In this document: piece by piece, positions 1 through 7,610 of the stretch | Numbering within the stretch: the first letter of the stretch is position 1 | How the letters are laid out: the number at the start of each line of letters is the position of its first letter | From: a virus | IMG/VR virus record: IMGVR_UViG_3300000234_000024 | Location: 1 to 26,225 of that record | Reading direction: 5' to 3' (one strand) | DNA: 26,225 nt | Made by a program: the position numbers and the translations under genes | The notes under the pieces: generated by a model | What the model was told of the DNA's origin: nothing | Databases searched by the model: none | The model's input: only the letters and a program-made list of their open reading frames with translations

Positions 1-367
1 GATATTTTGGATAAACTCCGTTAGGATCATTAAACCCTTTTCCAGGATCCTTTTCAGATGGAATACCTCCGATCGAACCCATGATGACGGGTTGTTGCGC
101 CTCATGCCCGTCCATAAAGAATCCGACGACCCAAGTGCCTTCTACAATACCCGTCGGCGACGTCCCTACGCCAGAAATCGCGGCAGATGTTATAGGTTGA
201 ACTACAGTCGCCCAAAACAGATCCTTACGTGGTATATCCTTACAGCAAGGGGAATGATATCCAACGATGCGAACTTTTAATCGCCCGAGCTTTTTTGGAT
301 CCGTGCGATTTTCAACAACACCTGTCCACCAAACAAACTCACCGAACGAAAATTGATTGACCTTCAT
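1..367 (-). CDS. 5: Baseplate hub subunit / tail lysozyme, gp5-like (3' part cut by window edge)
   Basis: The gene starts at an ATG at 367 and runs off the left edge, leaving about 122 N-terminal residues. These resemble the OB-fold domain of T4 gp5: GVVENRTDPKKLGRLKVRIV near residues 17-36, then VVQPITSAAISGVG, and GFNDPNGVYP near the cut. In T4, gp5 forms the central membrane-puncturing spike with gp27 and carries a lysozyme domain further on, which cannot be checked here. An AGGTG Shine-Dalgarno sequence lies just upstream, inside the end of the gp27-like gene 4 bp away. It is the last gene visible in a baseplate operon driven from the late promoter near 2903. The N-terminal match and synteny make the call firm; whether a lysozyme domain is present is unknown. 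Confidence 0.88.
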   Translation of the reverse strand, partial: MKVNQFSFGEFVWWTGVVENRTDPKKLGRLKVRIVGYHSPCCKDIPRKDLFWATVVQPITSAAISGVGTSPTGIVEGTWVVGFFMDGHEAQQPVIMGSIGGIPSEKDPGKGFNDPNGVYPKY

Positions 368-370
368 GTT

Positions 371-1603
371 TTATTCACCTAATTTTTTGTCCATGCGCTT
401 CTTAGCAAGATCTATATTGACCATGTAACTGTCCTTTGTAAAGTCGTGTTTTTGAGCAATGACCAAGTAATCCCCTTTGTAATTTCTATCAAACTCTTCG
501 TCCTCAAAGTCTTCTTGTCTCGGCATATCAACTTCGACTGTTTTTCCCATAATCTCCCATAAGCAGATATTTCCGGGAACTTGAATGATCAGTCGTTCTT
601 GTTCGAGTTTGAACAAGTTGCTTTTTCTGCTCTGTGCCCACTGATCTTGGTCTTCGAATGGAGTTTTGGATTCATGTAGCCCAAAATGCCTCGGGATAAA
701 CGTAACATGTGAGTCGGCGACATTATCCAATAGAGGATCATCCCAGCTTTTCTTCTCTTGGTCTTTAGTTAACTCTTGGCTAAAGTTATATTCGGTTGTG
801 ACGATTTTCTTATTAATGATATCGTGGCTAATGATCTTGGATCCGTGATATCCGCTTGACAGATTCTGCATCGCATCATAATGAACGAATTGATACGCTT
901 GCATTGAGATGAAAGAGTCTTCATCAATCGCTGTCGAATTTTCTCTGAAGTTTTGCGGTTTCTGAATAAATTTAATTCCGCTTTTATTATCAGTAAACAT
1001 CTTTTCGATGCGATGTAAAGCGTATTTTTCGTTATCCGTCATATACAACAGGAAATCCGCCACGTCCCCTTTCCTTGATACTTTTGTACACCACATCGCG
1101 GCATTCAATGGAGACCAATTTGGAACAATAATTGAATATGGAACATCGGGCGTTTCTTTAACTTCGAGTTCCATATTAATGCTTTTCAATACATCGGTTG
1201 CAATATCGGACGGTTTCATTGAGGCATAACTTTTGCGTATGCGCGTAGATTGATTTTTAATTAGACTCTCGTTAACGCAGATTAAACGATATTTCAATAC
1301 ATGCGCGTTCTCTCTATGCTTATCGGCGATAGAAAACACTCTAAATTTAAACGTCTTACGTCCTTGGCATGGCTTGGGAGCATCTCCTCCTAAAGTTACT
1401 TCAACGCGGGATGATGGTTTGATTGGAATGTTGATTAAGTTGTTATGTGTGTCAACGAAGTGTAGTGTGCATGACCACGATGTGAATAAGTCAAAAAATA
1501 ACTCAACTTTAGTCACGCCCATTGATACGTCTTGTCCATCAATTGTTACTTTATATTCATTAACGTCGCCGGGACGCTGTACGGATACTTCTTGAATTGC
1601 CAT
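371..1603 (-). CDS. 27: Baseplate hub protein, gp27-like
   Basis: This 410-residue protein is close to the length of T4 gp27 (391 residues). gp27 forms a trimeric torus at the end of the tail tube and carries the gp5 spike. The N-terminus (EYKVTIDGQDVSMGVTKVEL) looks like a beta-rich tube-type domain. The middle (VLKYRLICVNESLIKNQSTR, then PSDIATDVLKSIN) fits the hub fold of gp27/gpD-type proteins. The C-terminus contains DYLVIAQKHDFTKDSYMVNI, typical of hub C-terminal strands. It overlaps the upstream gp53-like gene by the stop/start sequence TAATG, implying translational coupling, and sits directly before the gp5-like gene. The assignment rests on length, fold-like segments and gene order. 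Confidence 0.8.
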   Translation of the reverse strand: MAIQEVSVQRPGDVNEYKVTIDGQDVSMGVTKVELFFDLFTSWSCTLHFVDTHNNLINIPIKPSSRVEVTLGGDAPKPCQGRKTFKFRVFSIADKHRENAHVLKYRLICVNESLIKNQSTRIRKSYASMKPSDIATDVLKSINMELEVKETPDVPYSIIVPNWSPLNAAMWCTKVSRKGDVADFLLYMTDNEKYALHRIEKMFTDNKSGIKFIQKPQNFRENSTAIDEDSFISMQAYQFVHYDAMQNLSSGYHGSKIISHDIINKKIVTTEYNFSQELTKDQEKKSWDDPLLDNVADSHVTFIPRHFGLHESKTPFEDQDQWAQSRKSNLFKLEQERLIIQVPGNICLWEIMGKTVEVDMPRQEDFEDEEFDRNYKGDYLVIAQKHDFTKDSYMVNIDLAKKRMDKKLGE

Positions 1604-2136
1604 TATTTAACATCCATTACTTTTTTGAATTCAAACATAACATCTCTAATATATCGGGGATTGATTACAAAAACTTCCCGGTGGGTTTCATTTAGTTGTT
1701 GCTCATATTCATAGTTGGTCACTGGGACAATGTCAATCGGATAATCTTTTATTTGGCGCATATTATACTCAGTCACTTCATCACAAATCTTATTTGTTTT
1801 TACATTAAAAAAGTGATGAATTTTATAAAGGTCATTTCCATATTTACCTGTTACATATAATTCAAGTTTGCGACTATCCATTAACCAATCAACTAGCGGA
1901 TTTTTTACATTATTAACTAAGTAAAACAACCATTCATATTGTGTAGTTTTATATAACTTATACGATAATGACATAGGAGTATCACTATCTTGGAGCCTAT
2001 ATTTTTGGAAAATTAAATCAAATGTCGCATCATTATAATTAATTAAAAATGATGTTAATAAGTTTCTAATTTTTGTAATGTAAACTTCATCGCCGATTTG
2101 AAACGCATACTCAATTTTTTCAAATTCTTTTAACAT
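1603..2136 (-). CDS. 53: Baseplate wedge subunit, gp53-like
   Basis: This 177-residue protein has the gp53 hallmarks: an N-terminal FEKIEYAFQIGDEVYITKIR, then DTPMSLSYKLYKTTQYEW near residues 52-69, and LVNNVKNPLVDWLMDS. The block in which a protein of the right structural type is said to be brought to the tail (Y..T..EWLFYLVNN..NP..DW) is the family signature. gp53 is a wedge protein that helps join the six baseplate wedges around the hub. The Shine-Dalgarno AAGGA lies in the end of the upstream gene, and the two are separated by 2 bp. The stop codon overlaps the gp27-like start (TAATG). Strong family call. Confidence 0.88.
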   Translation of the reverse strand: MLKEFEKIEYAFQIGDEVYITKIRNLLTSFLINYNDATFDLIFQKYRLQDSDTPMSLSYKLYKTTQYEWLFYLVNNVKNPLVDWLMDSRKLELYVTGKYGNDLYKIHHFFNVKTNKICDEVTEYNMRQIKDYPIDIVPVTNYEYEQQLNETHREVFVINPRYIRDVMFEFKKVMDVK

Positions 2137-2138
2137 AA

Positions 2139-2876
2139 TTAGAATCCTTCATCAATGTCTTGTGCGACGACGATTTCGATTTCAGAAAATCTCAAATTTA
2201 ATGATATGAATGCGGGCATTCCGTTTCTGTGCATAGAAAACATACCCGCTCCCGTATAATCCACATCGATATTAGTAATAACCGAGCGTTTAAATTTATG
2301 GATAAACTCGTTATCATTATCCATAAATTTATAAGCAATTTGGAATTCAGATGGATATCCTAAAATTGATCCACTATTTCTAAAATCTGGTAAAGCTGAT
2401 TTTCTAAATAGTTTAATAATATCGTGAATTAAATTACTTTGTCCTTCATCTTTTGGTGAAAATTTAAATTGGAATTCAAATGTTCTGAAGTCGACGCCGC
2501 GAAAAACCATCGTTAAAAATGGGTTTAGAATTTGAGCGCCAAATGCTCCTCCCGTCGCCGCGGTGTCAGCAGCAGTCGCTCCCCATTGAGGGGCAGCATT
2601 CATCACTACTTTTGCCGCATTCGCCGCCGCATCCCATGATGAAACGGCATCTCCTAATTCTCCGCTCCTATGAGCTGCAATAGCTCCACCTAAAAGCTGC
2701 TTAGGATCAGTGTCCCAAGAAACAGTGTTCGGGTTTGCAAATTTTTCAGGCATATATAAACAAATTGTATCTTTTGCGCTACTTTGTCTAATACTTGTTC
2801 GTTCAAAAATATCAAACTGCATCCAAGCTGGAAAGGCGGTGGCGTTTTTAATTTCTGGTGGATAGATTAAATTCAT
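2139..2876 (-). CDS. 48: Baseplate tail tube cap, gp48-like
   Basis: I chose the ATG at 2876 because GGAG lies 8 nt upstream; a TTG further up lies beyond the late-promoter box and is unlikely. The protein has 245 residues, shorter than T4 gp48 (364 residues). Conserved stretches are NPFLTMVFRGVDFRTFEF, a FKFSPKDEGQS motif, LGYPSEFQIAYKF and, near the end, NIDVDYTGAGMFSMHRNGMP. gp48 caps the baseplate hub and, with gp54, starts tube polymerisation. The alanine-rich segment near residues 75-115 probably forms a helical insertion. It is the first gene of the leftward late operon 48-53-27-5, with its promoter directly upstream. Confidence 0.8.
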   Translation of the reverse strand: MNLIYPPEIKNATAFPAWMQFDIFERTSIRQSSAKDTICLYMPEKFANPNTVSWDTDPKQLLGGAIAAHRSGELGDAVSSWDAAANAAKVVMNAAPQWGATAADTAATGGAFGAQILNPFLTMVFRGVDFRTFEFQFKFSPKDEGQSNLIHDIIKLFRKSALPDFRNSGSILGYPSEFQIAYKFMDNDNEFIHKFKRSVITNIDVDYTGAGMFSMHRNGMPAFISLNLRFSEIEIVVAQDIDEGF

Positions 2877-2889
2877 CTGTCCATCTCCG

Positions 2890-2897
2890 TATAAATA
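2890..2897 (+). promoter_or_regulatory. T4-type late promoter for the rightward gp4 operon
   Basis: The plus strand carries TATAAATA here. The expected transcript start is near 2904, some 20 nt before the gp4 ATG at 2924. Together with the minus-strand box at 2903-2910 it forms a near-perfect 21-bp palindrome, so the two polymerases would start in overlapping DNA and move apart. Confidence 0.85.
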
Positions 2898-2902
2898 ATC
2901 AT

Positions 2903-2910
2903 TATTTATA
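2903..2910 (-). promoter_or_regulatory. T4-type late promoter for the leftward baseplate operon
   Basis: On the minus strand the sequence reads TATAAATA, the exact T4 late-promoter box. The expected start of transcription is near 2896, giving a leader of about 20 nt before the gp48-like ATG at 2876. It overlaps head-on with the rightward late promoter at 2890-2897. Confidence 0.85.
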
Positions 2911-2923
2911 CACAAAATTTAAC

Positions 2924-3382
2924 ATGGCAGAATATATACAGGGAAAATATACTCTAAAGAATCCTTCAAAATATGTCGGCGATAAGACTAATATCGTGTT
3001 TAGATCTTCGTGGGAATATAAGTTTATGACTTGGTGTGATGCTAATCCAAGCGTGTTGCATTGGGGATCTGAAATTCATCCAATTGAGTATTTTTCAAAA
3101 ATAGATAATAAAGTTAGACGTTATTTCGTTGACTTTTTTGTGAAAATACTTAGAAATGATGGTAATACTGAAGTTATGATGGTAGAAATTAAACCACACG
3201 CTGAAAAGTTTCCGCCAAAAAAAGGATCTAAAAAAGAGAAAAGATATATTCAAGAAGTAGCAACATATCAACGCAATCAAGATAAATGGGACGCTGCTAC
3301 TAAATTTGCACAAAAACACAATATGAAATTTGTTATATTCGATGAATACGATTTAGGAATTAAAAAATGGCGGGAAAAATAG
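2924..3382 (+). CDS. 4: Head completion protein, gp4-like nuclease
   Basis: The protein has 152 residues starting MAEYIQGKYTLKNPSKYVGD. Later SSWEYKFMTWCD, VLHWGSE, RRYFVDFFVKI and MMVEIKPHAEK follow. This E...D...ExK order matches the TnsA/restriction-endonuclease-like fold predicted for the T4 gp4 family, which completes filled heads before tail joining. I chose the ATG at 2924 because the longer reading starts upstream of the late promoter. No good Shine-Dalgarno sequence precedes it, which is unusual in this window; the leader is short and AT-rich. Its end overlaps the next gene by 16 bp. It is the first gene of the only rightward operon in the window. Confidence 0.85.
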   Translation: MAEYIQGKYTLKNPSKYVGDKTNIVFRSSWEYKFMTWCDANPSVLHWGSEIHPIEYFSKIDNKVRRYFVDFFVKILRNDGNTEVMMVEIKPHAEKFPPKKGSKKEKRYIQEVATYQRNQDKWDAATKFAQKHNMKFVIFDEYDLGIKKWREK

Positions 3383-3921
3383 AAACAATTGTTAAACACA
3401 CTTCACATTCAGTTTCCAATAAAAAAGGAAGCGGATCGAAGGCGTGGTTTTTAAGTCGAATCAAAAATATGAATGTCGATCCTATTGGATATAACATTAG
3501 CGCAATGACATTTATTGGCGGTATGTTCTTTTTCAAATATGATGCTAAACATAAAGCGACACTTCCATATTGGGATAAATTCCCTTTAGTCATTCCGTTG
3601 AATATTTATGATGATGGGTTTCTCGGTTTGAATTTACACTATCTTCCCCCTATATTGCGAGCAAAATTGCTAGATGTTCTAGTATCAAATTTACAAAAGG
3701 CGAAAGGAAACCGAGGCGTATTTTTAAAAATTTCATACCCTCTACTTCAAACAGTAGCCAAAAATAAGAATTTTGAAGTGTGCATAAAACGTTACTTGTC
3801 AACACATATCAAATCGCGATTTGTCAGAGTAGAAGAAGAATCGTGGGAAGAAGCTGCTTTCCTACCATTACAACAATTTCAAAAAGAAACGGATAAAGAA
3901 GTATGGAAAAGAGCAAGATGA
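3367..3921 (+). CDS. Conserved T4-like phage protein of the structural operon, function not recognised
   Basis: The protein has 184 residues. AGGA lies 8 nt before the ATG, and the start overlaps the gp4 gene by 16 bp. A distinctive block covers residues 49-85: GGMFFFKYDAKHKATLPYWD, then FPLVIPL and GFLGLNLHYLPPILRAKLLD. Patterns of this kind (YDAK...LPYYD.FPL...GLNLHYLPP) recur in marine and other distant T4-like phages next to head- and tail-completion genes. I cannot name its T4 counterpart with confidence; a DNA-end or neck/tail-completion role would fit the position. The stop overlaps the next start as ATGA. It has no signal peptide or membrane segment. Confidence 0.6.
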   Translation: MAGKIETIVKHTSHSVSNKKGSGSKAWFLSRIKNMNVDPIGYNISAMTFIGGMFFFKYDAKHKATLPYWDKFPLVIPLNIYDDGFLGLNLHYLPPILRAKLLDVLVSNLQKAKGNRGVFLKISYPLLQTVAKNKNFEVCIKRYLSTHIKSRFVRVEEESWEEAAFLPLQQFQKETDKEVWKRAR

Positions 3922-4508
3922 GTGTGAGCGCTTTTTTAAGCGCTGCGTCGGCGGGATTAGCAAGACCTAACAAATATGAAATTGAACTAACGCTGCCACC
4001 CGGAATTCAAAGTGCATGGGATGGCGTTTCATTAAATTCTACCGCTGGAGTGATAGGATCGGTTGGAATGAGATTGAACTCAAATGGAGCATTAAACATG
4101 ATGTGCCATACAGTCACAATGCCTCAACGATCATTAATGACGACAGATTTAAGACAATATGGGTCGCCGTATAAAGTTCCACATTCGCAGTCATATGATA
4201 CTATCGCTTTATCATTTTACGCTCGACCTGAGCTACAAGAACGCAAATTCTTTGAAACGTGGCAGCAAACAGTCGTTAACATAACTTCAAATACGATGAA
4301 CTTTTATTATGAATATGTATCCGATGTTAAGATTCATCAGCTTGACGCTAAAGGAAACCGCACATATTCAATAATTGCTTACGAGGCATATCCTCTATCT
4401 GTTGGCGTCGTGGACTACTCATATTCGAGTATGAACGCAATTCAAAATATCACAGCAGTATTAACATTTAAGCATTGGAAAAACGCAGAATTTGACGGGC
4501 ATAGCTAA
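3918..4508 (+). CDS. Tail tube-family protein, gp54/gp19-like
   Basis: I prefer the ATG at 3918, which gives an ATGA overlap with the previous gene and 196 residues beginning MSVSAFLSAASAGLARPNKY. An alternative ATG lies at 3903. The sequence has the tube-protein layout: an N-terminal helix, ARPNKYEIELTLPPGI, a central CHTVTMPQRSLMT, LSFYARPELQERKFFETWQQ (the family's F......W...V segment near residues 108-127), and a C-terminal beta segment ending AVLTFKHWKNAEF. T4 gp19 (tube) and gp54 (tube initiator) share this fold. Because it lies with gp4 and opposite the gp48 operon, a gp54-like initiator role is likely. The main tube gene may lie outside the window. Confidence 0.72.
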   Translation: MSVSAFLSAASAGLARPNKYEIELTLPPGIQSAWDGVSLNSTAGVIGSVGMRLNSNGALNMMCHTVTMPQRSLMTTDLRQYGSPYKVPHSQSYDTIALSFYARPELQERKFFETWQQTVVNITSNTMNFYYEYVSDVKIHQLDAKGNRTYSIIAYEAYPLSVGVVDYSYSSMNAIQNITAVLTFKHWKNAEFDGHS

Positions 4509-4509
4509 T

Positions 4510-4935
4510 ATGTGGATTTTAAATGACGGCGCTGTAATAGAAGAAATTTCAGATGAATATGTCGGGTTCGTTTATCTGATTACTAACATCCAAACAGGAA
4601 GAATGTATGTTGGTAAAAAATTAGCTAAATTTAAGACGACAAAAATAAAGAATGTGACTTTAAAAAGCGGTCTTAAAAAGAAGAAAAAGGTAACTGAGTA
4701 TAAGGATTCGGATTGGAAAACGTACTACGGGTCAAGCAAAGAATTACTTGAGGATGTTTCTAATTTAGGCTCTGAAAATTTTAGACGCGAAATTATCCAC
4801 TTCTGCAAGACAAAAGGGACATTAAGTTATATGGAAGCGAGGGAACAATTCGATCGCCGAGTGTTAGAAAACGGCGATAAATTTTATAATGGACAAATCA
4901 TGTGTAGAGTTAATGCCACACATTTGAAATTTTAA
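4510..4935 (+). CDS. GIY-YIG-like putative endonuclease common in T4-like phages
   Basis: I chose the ATG at 4510, 2 bp after the previous stop; the longer reading would start at TTG 4492. The protein has about 141 residues. The N-terminal GFVYLITNIQTGRMYVGKKL is a variant of the GIY-YIG signature (GFVY...YVG), followed by a lysine-rich stretch (KKKKKVTEYKDSDWKTYYGS) and EAREQFDRRVL, where the usual catalytic Glu could lie. Similar proteins occur beside tail genes of cyanophages and other T4-like phages. A homing or Seg-type activity is possible, but its steady place in structural operons suggests a routine phage role. It ends convergently with the next minus-strand gene, overlapping by 4 bp. 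Confidence 0.65.
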   Translation: MWILNDGAVIEEISDEYVGFVYLITNIQTGRMYVGKKLAKFKTTKIKNVTLKSGLKKKKKVTEYKDSDWKTYYGSSKELLEDVSNLGSENFRREIIHFCKTKGTLSYMEAREQFDRRVLENGDKFYNGQIMCRVNATHLKF

Positions 4936-5162
4936 ACAATTCCTTTCTTCACATTAGATTGAATCCGCTCAAGCATTTTAAAGTGATCGTTCATCGCTTT
5001 TTTGTATCCAATTAAATCTTTCTTTTCAAGCGCGGCACATGCTGAATTAAGATGATCTTGTGCTTTTTTGAAATCTACTCGATCGTCTTTATCAACTACG
5101 AATACATCAGATTCCTCTTTGATTGTGTTTAGCCGTTCGATATACTGTGCAAATGAATTCAT
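4932..5162 (-). CDS. Small helical protein, unknown
   Basis: This 76-residue protein has no recognised family. It looks almost entirely alpha-helical, with repeated charged heptad-like stretches (DFKKAQDHLNSACAALEKKD). No membrane segment or signal peptide is seen. AGGGG sits about 7 nt before the ATG at 5162. It is the last gene of the leftward accessory cluster and its stop overlaps the end of the rightward late operon. Confidence 0.6.
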   Translation of the reverse strand: MNSFAQYIERLNTIKEESDVFVVDKDDRVDFKKAQDHLNSACAALEKKDLIGYKKAMNDHFKMLERIQSNVKKGIV

Positions 5163-5191
5163 AATTCAACCCCTATGTTTAAAACAATTAT

Positions 5192-5797
5192 TTAGTTGAG
5201 TAAAAATGATTTCCGAGTTTGAGTTAGATTGGAATGACAGCATACAAAATTCGCGCGATCATCTAAGCTCATGATAGATTCTGGAATTACATGAAACCCG
5301 CCAACGTCATATTCACCAAGACTAATAAAAATTTTATTGAGTTCATCTTGCGTAGATCTCTTTAAAAACGTTTCGTCTTCTTTACCGGGAGCGGCTACGA
5401 TTTCAATGCCGGGTTGGAGTAAAAATGTATGGCTAAAGACCGAATTTTGATATGCGAGTAATCGCCTTAATGCGGCATCAATAATAGCCATATCTATCGC
5501 TCGCCAAGTACCATGATATAAGTACGCGGCAACGTCGATGAAACTTCTATCTGTGATAAATGGTTCTTTTTGTTTTTCAAATTTTTCAAAAAGAAAATCT
5601 GAAATGCGCGATTGTACTTCATATCTCAGTTCCGGGGATAACTGTGTAGATGGTGTAATATTATACTTACTCCATACACTGCAAGATGAAACGCCAGTCT
5701 CGAGATAATGAATTCCATTATATCCTGATATGGTTTTAGCTAACGTTGATTTACCAACTCGATGAGCGCCTGAGATTGAGATTGTAGATGTGGACAT
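5192..5797 (-). CDS. P-loop kinase / AAA-domain protein
   Basis: This 201-residue protein has a Walker A motif GAHRVGKST at residues 10-18, directly after the first strand. A second motif, FITDRSFIDVAAYLYHG near residues 79-95, resembles the DRS/DRT segment of nucleotide or nucleoside kinases and AAA_28-type proteins. The substrate cannot be read from the sequence; a nucleotide- or nicotinamide-ribose-type kinase is possible. AAGGAAG precedes the ATG and overlaps the end of the upstream phosphoesterase gene, from which it is separated by 9 bp, so both are probably cotranscribed. The C-terminal third has no recognised motif. Confidence 0.7.
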   Translation of the reverse strand: MSTSTISISGAHRVGKSTLAKTISGYNGIHYLETGVSSCSVWSKYNITPSTQLSPELRYEVQSRISDFLFEKFEKQKEPFITDRSFIDVAAYLYHGTWRAIDMAIIDAALRRLLAYQNSVFSHTFLLQPGIEIVAAPGKEDETFLKRSTQDELNKIFISLGEYDVGGFHVIPESIMSLDDRANFVCCHSNLTQTRKSFLLN

Positions 5798-5806
5798 CTA
5801 GCTTCC

Positions 5807-6343
5807 TTAATGATGAGGCGTGAATGGACGCTTGTCTAAAATTTCAGCGATTTCGCGTTCAGTCCACAACCGTCCGAGATTTCCATCTACGCCCACATCC
5901 ATACAACGCCCAGTCCCCAAAATTGTAGATGGACTATTATGTTGATGCCCATGCAAATGAAACGCCCCATGATGTGCGCGATTCCATTCTTCGATTGGAT
6001 AGTGAAATAGAACTGTTAATTTATTTTCGATATAAATTTCTTTATACGACTCAACGCTCTCGAACATAGACATAAGTTCTGGATTCTTGGTAATTGATTT
6101 ATCGTGATTACCAAGAATAAGATGAATTTTACCATTTAACAATGAAAGAATTTCCAGTGTAATATCATCGCGAGCAAAAGAAAAATCGCCAAGATGATAC
6201 ACTTCATCAATTTCTGACACTTGTGAATTCCACTGTTCAATAATACCAATATTCATTTCGATGATGTCCTTAAACGGACGTTTACAAAATGAAATAATGT
6301 TTTTGTGACTGAAATGAGTGTCACTTGTAAAAAACCGCATCAT
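5807..6343 (-). CDS. Calcineurin-like metallophosphoesterase
   Basis: This 178-residue protein has the full set of metal-binding motifs in order: SDTHFSH (Asp8, His10), HLGDFSF, LILGNHDKS, LFHYPIEEW and HLHGHQHN. These bind two metal ions that hydrolyse phosphomono- or phosphodiesters. It is a compact, single-domain member with no extra targeting sequence. The start overlaps the upstream 65-residue gene as ATGATG, with GGAG upstream. The substrate is unknown. Beside a cREC protein, and with an RNA ligase nearby, processing of cyclic or terminal phosphates on RNA is one inference; cyclic-nucleotide hydrolysis is another. Confidence 0.85.
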   Translation of the reverse strand: MMRFFTSDTHFSHKNIISFCKRPFKDIIEMNIGIIEQWNSQVSEIDEVYHLGDFSFARDDITLEILSLLNGKIHLILGNHDKSITKNPELMSMFESVESYKEIYIENKLTVLFHYPIEEWNRAHHGAFHLHGHQHNSPSTILGTGRCMDVGVDGNLGRLWTEREIAEILDKRPFTPHH

Positions 6344-6537
6344 GCAATCTCCAAAGTATTTTTCGCGTCCAATCCAAGTAGGCGGCGCATTTTATTTTTT
6401 TGAACTTCTACATCTTCCTCGGAAGCAAATTTAACTGGCATTAATACTGTACAATGATCAAGTTTTACTTCAATGACTCCGTTAGGATCGATGAAGTTTG
6501 CAGTTGTAGTCGCAAACGTATCAAATTCGCTTTTCAT
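6340..6537 (-). CDS. Small protein, unknown
   Basis: This 65-residue protein (MKSEFDTFATTTANFIDPNG...) is not recognised. It has a beta-strand-like middle (VIEVKLDHCTVLMPVKF) and a charged helix (SEEDVEVQKNKMRRLLGL). It overlaps the cREC gene upstream by 17 bp and the phosphoesterase gene downstream by 4 bp, so it is embedded in one translationally coupled run. Confidence 0.55.
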   Translation of the reverse strand: MKSEFDTFATTTANFIDPNGVIEVKLDHCTVLMPVKFASEEDVEVQKNKMRRLLGLDAKNTLEIA

Positions 6538-6880
6538 TGCAAAATGCCATTTTTTTATAGTTTAAAAAATTTGTCAGTTCAGCTTCAATATTAGCTTTAC
6601 CTACTGGGTTTTGCGAGTGAACATAAAACTTAAAATTAGCTGGAATGAATCGACCATCATATTCGATGTCGGTATTGATTAACCACTTAGCACAATCATG
6701 CCCTGAAAGGGTTTGTCCGAGATCGTGATCAAAGCTAATGAATTCCGGGCATCCATTAGTTTGTAAATTATTTACGAATTCTTCATACGAACGCACAATA
6801 TCCCAATTAAAGCCGTCAATTGGAGGAAAACGTTCATCGTCAAGAAAAACTCTATTTGGGTTTGTTTGTGTATATTGCAT
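6521..6880 (-). CDS. Cyclic-phosphate-processing receiver-domain (cREC) protein
   Basis: I chose the ATG at 6880, 8 nt after GAAGG; a longer reading starts at TTG 6931 with no Shine-Dalgarno sequence and overlaps another gene. The 119-residue protein reads VFLDDERFPP near residues 10-19, WDIVRSYEEFV, and EFISFDHDLGQTLSGHDCAKWL near residues 49-70. The DDE and DHDLG blocks are the signature of the cREC family, receiver-like domains predicted in RNA-repair contexts to act on 2',3'-cyclic phosphates. A metallophosphoesterase follows 2 genes downstream and an RNA ligase lies upstream. The domain call is good; the biochemical role is predicted only. Confidence 0.75.
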   Translation of the reverse strand: MQYTQTNPNRVFLDDERFPPIDGFNWDIVRSYEEFVNNLQTNGCPEFISFDHDLGQTLSGHDCAKWLINTDIEYDGRFIPANFKFYVHSQNPVGKANIEAELTNFLNYKKMAFCNEKRI

Positions 6881-6884
6881 TGTC

Positions 6885-7055
6885 TTAACCTTCATTAAAG
6901 GGACGCGGCATTTCTCGTCCATCTTCTGCAAAAATTTCAGCAGTTGTTCTAATCGAGTCTTGAATCAATTCGCGCACGCGAGCTTCATACACCATCTCTC
7001 CGACAACTACAGCACGTTGAATTGAAATTTGATAATCAGGAATACTCATACGCAT
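6885..7055 (-). CDS. Small protein, unknown (56 residues)
   Basis: The ORF reads MRMSIPDYQISIQRAVVVGE and ends GREMPRPFNEG. The ATG at 7055 overlaps the upstream stop (TAATG), so I prefer it over the ATG at 7049; no separate Shine-Dalgarno sequence is seen. The predicted helix VYEARVRELIQDSIRTTAEI is amphipathic. The short gap to the cREC start (4 bp) and the GAAGG located in its last codons tie it to that operon. Confidence 0.55.
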   Translation of the reverse strand: MRMSIPDYQISIQRAVVVGEMVYEARVRELIQDSIRTTAEIFAEDGREMPRPFNEG

Positions 7056-7204
7056 TAGTCTTTATCGTTTTGCTGTTTCATCGCGCGCCGCTTGTTATAA
7101 GCGAACTCGCGGTTCGCATTGCTTAGATTTTTCTTCCACATATTGCGCATTGCGGCATCTGTAATAGTCGAAAGGAAGATTTTTTGAAGTTTAGTATGTG
7201 TCAT
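7055..7204 (-). CDS. Small basic protein, unknown (49 residues)
   Basis: The protein starts MTHTKLQKIFLSTITDAAMR and ends MKQQNDKD. It is rich in Lys and Arg (WKKNLSNANREFAYNKRRAM), which would suit nucleic-acid or acidic-partner binding. It is coupled on both sides by TAATG overlaps, with the 134-residue gene upstream and the 56-residue gene downstream. No family is recognised. Confidence 0.55.
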   Translation of the reverse strand: MTHTKLQKIFLSTITDAAMRNMWKKNLSNANREFAYNKRRAMKQQNDKD

Positions 7205-7608
7205 TATTTTGTTACCTTGAAAATAAGTTCTTGTGAGTAATTTATAACATTAAAAATAAAACAGTTAAAGTTACTATCACCGATGTCTGAATTTGGTTTC
7301 CAGCGTTTGTCGTGATTATTAAATTCGGGTTTTGATTCGTATGCGAATAGATTTCCGTCATTATCAATTGCAATATAATTAACCCATTTAGGTAATACTA
7401 TATTTGTAGTATCAAATTCCAACGTTATATTTCTTTCGCGTTTCACGCACTTTTCGCCGGGGAGCAAATTAATCTCATCGCTTTTTACAGCAATCAATTC
7501 ACCATAAGCAAGAACTAAATAATCAGCTTCATTCTCACTATTATGAAGTTCCAATGGAATTGAAAAAACGGGATATTCCACTCCACGTTGTAAGATTTCG
7601 ATTGACAT
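7204..7608 (-). CDS. Conserved-looking phage protein, unknown
   Basis: This 134-residue protein has no recognised motif. Its sequence is beta-rich (YLVLAYGELIAVKSDEINLL; WVNYIAIDNDGNLFAYESKP) and has no signal or membrane segment. GGAG lies 8 nt before the ATG and overlaps the end of the upstream 46-residue gene. It is part of the leftward accessory operon with the small genes on both sides. Confidence 0.6.
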   Translation of the reverse strand: MSIEILQRGVEYPVFSIPLELHNSENEADYLVLAYGELIAVKSDEINLLPGEKCVKRERNITLEFDTTNIVLPKWVNYIAIDNDGNLFAYESKPEFNNHDKRWKPNSDIGDSNFNCFIFNVINYSQELIFKVTK

Positions 7609-7610
7609 TT

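Noticed and set aside
92-280. Plus-strand frames opposite the baseplate genes (92-280, 666-848, 1008-1229, 1374-1595)
   Set aside because: They are antisense shadows of gp5/gp27-like genes with no ribosome site or family match.
2877-2915. Longer gp48-like start at TTG 2915
   Set aside because: It would begin upstream of the expected late transcript start; the ATG at 2876 has GGAG at the right distance.
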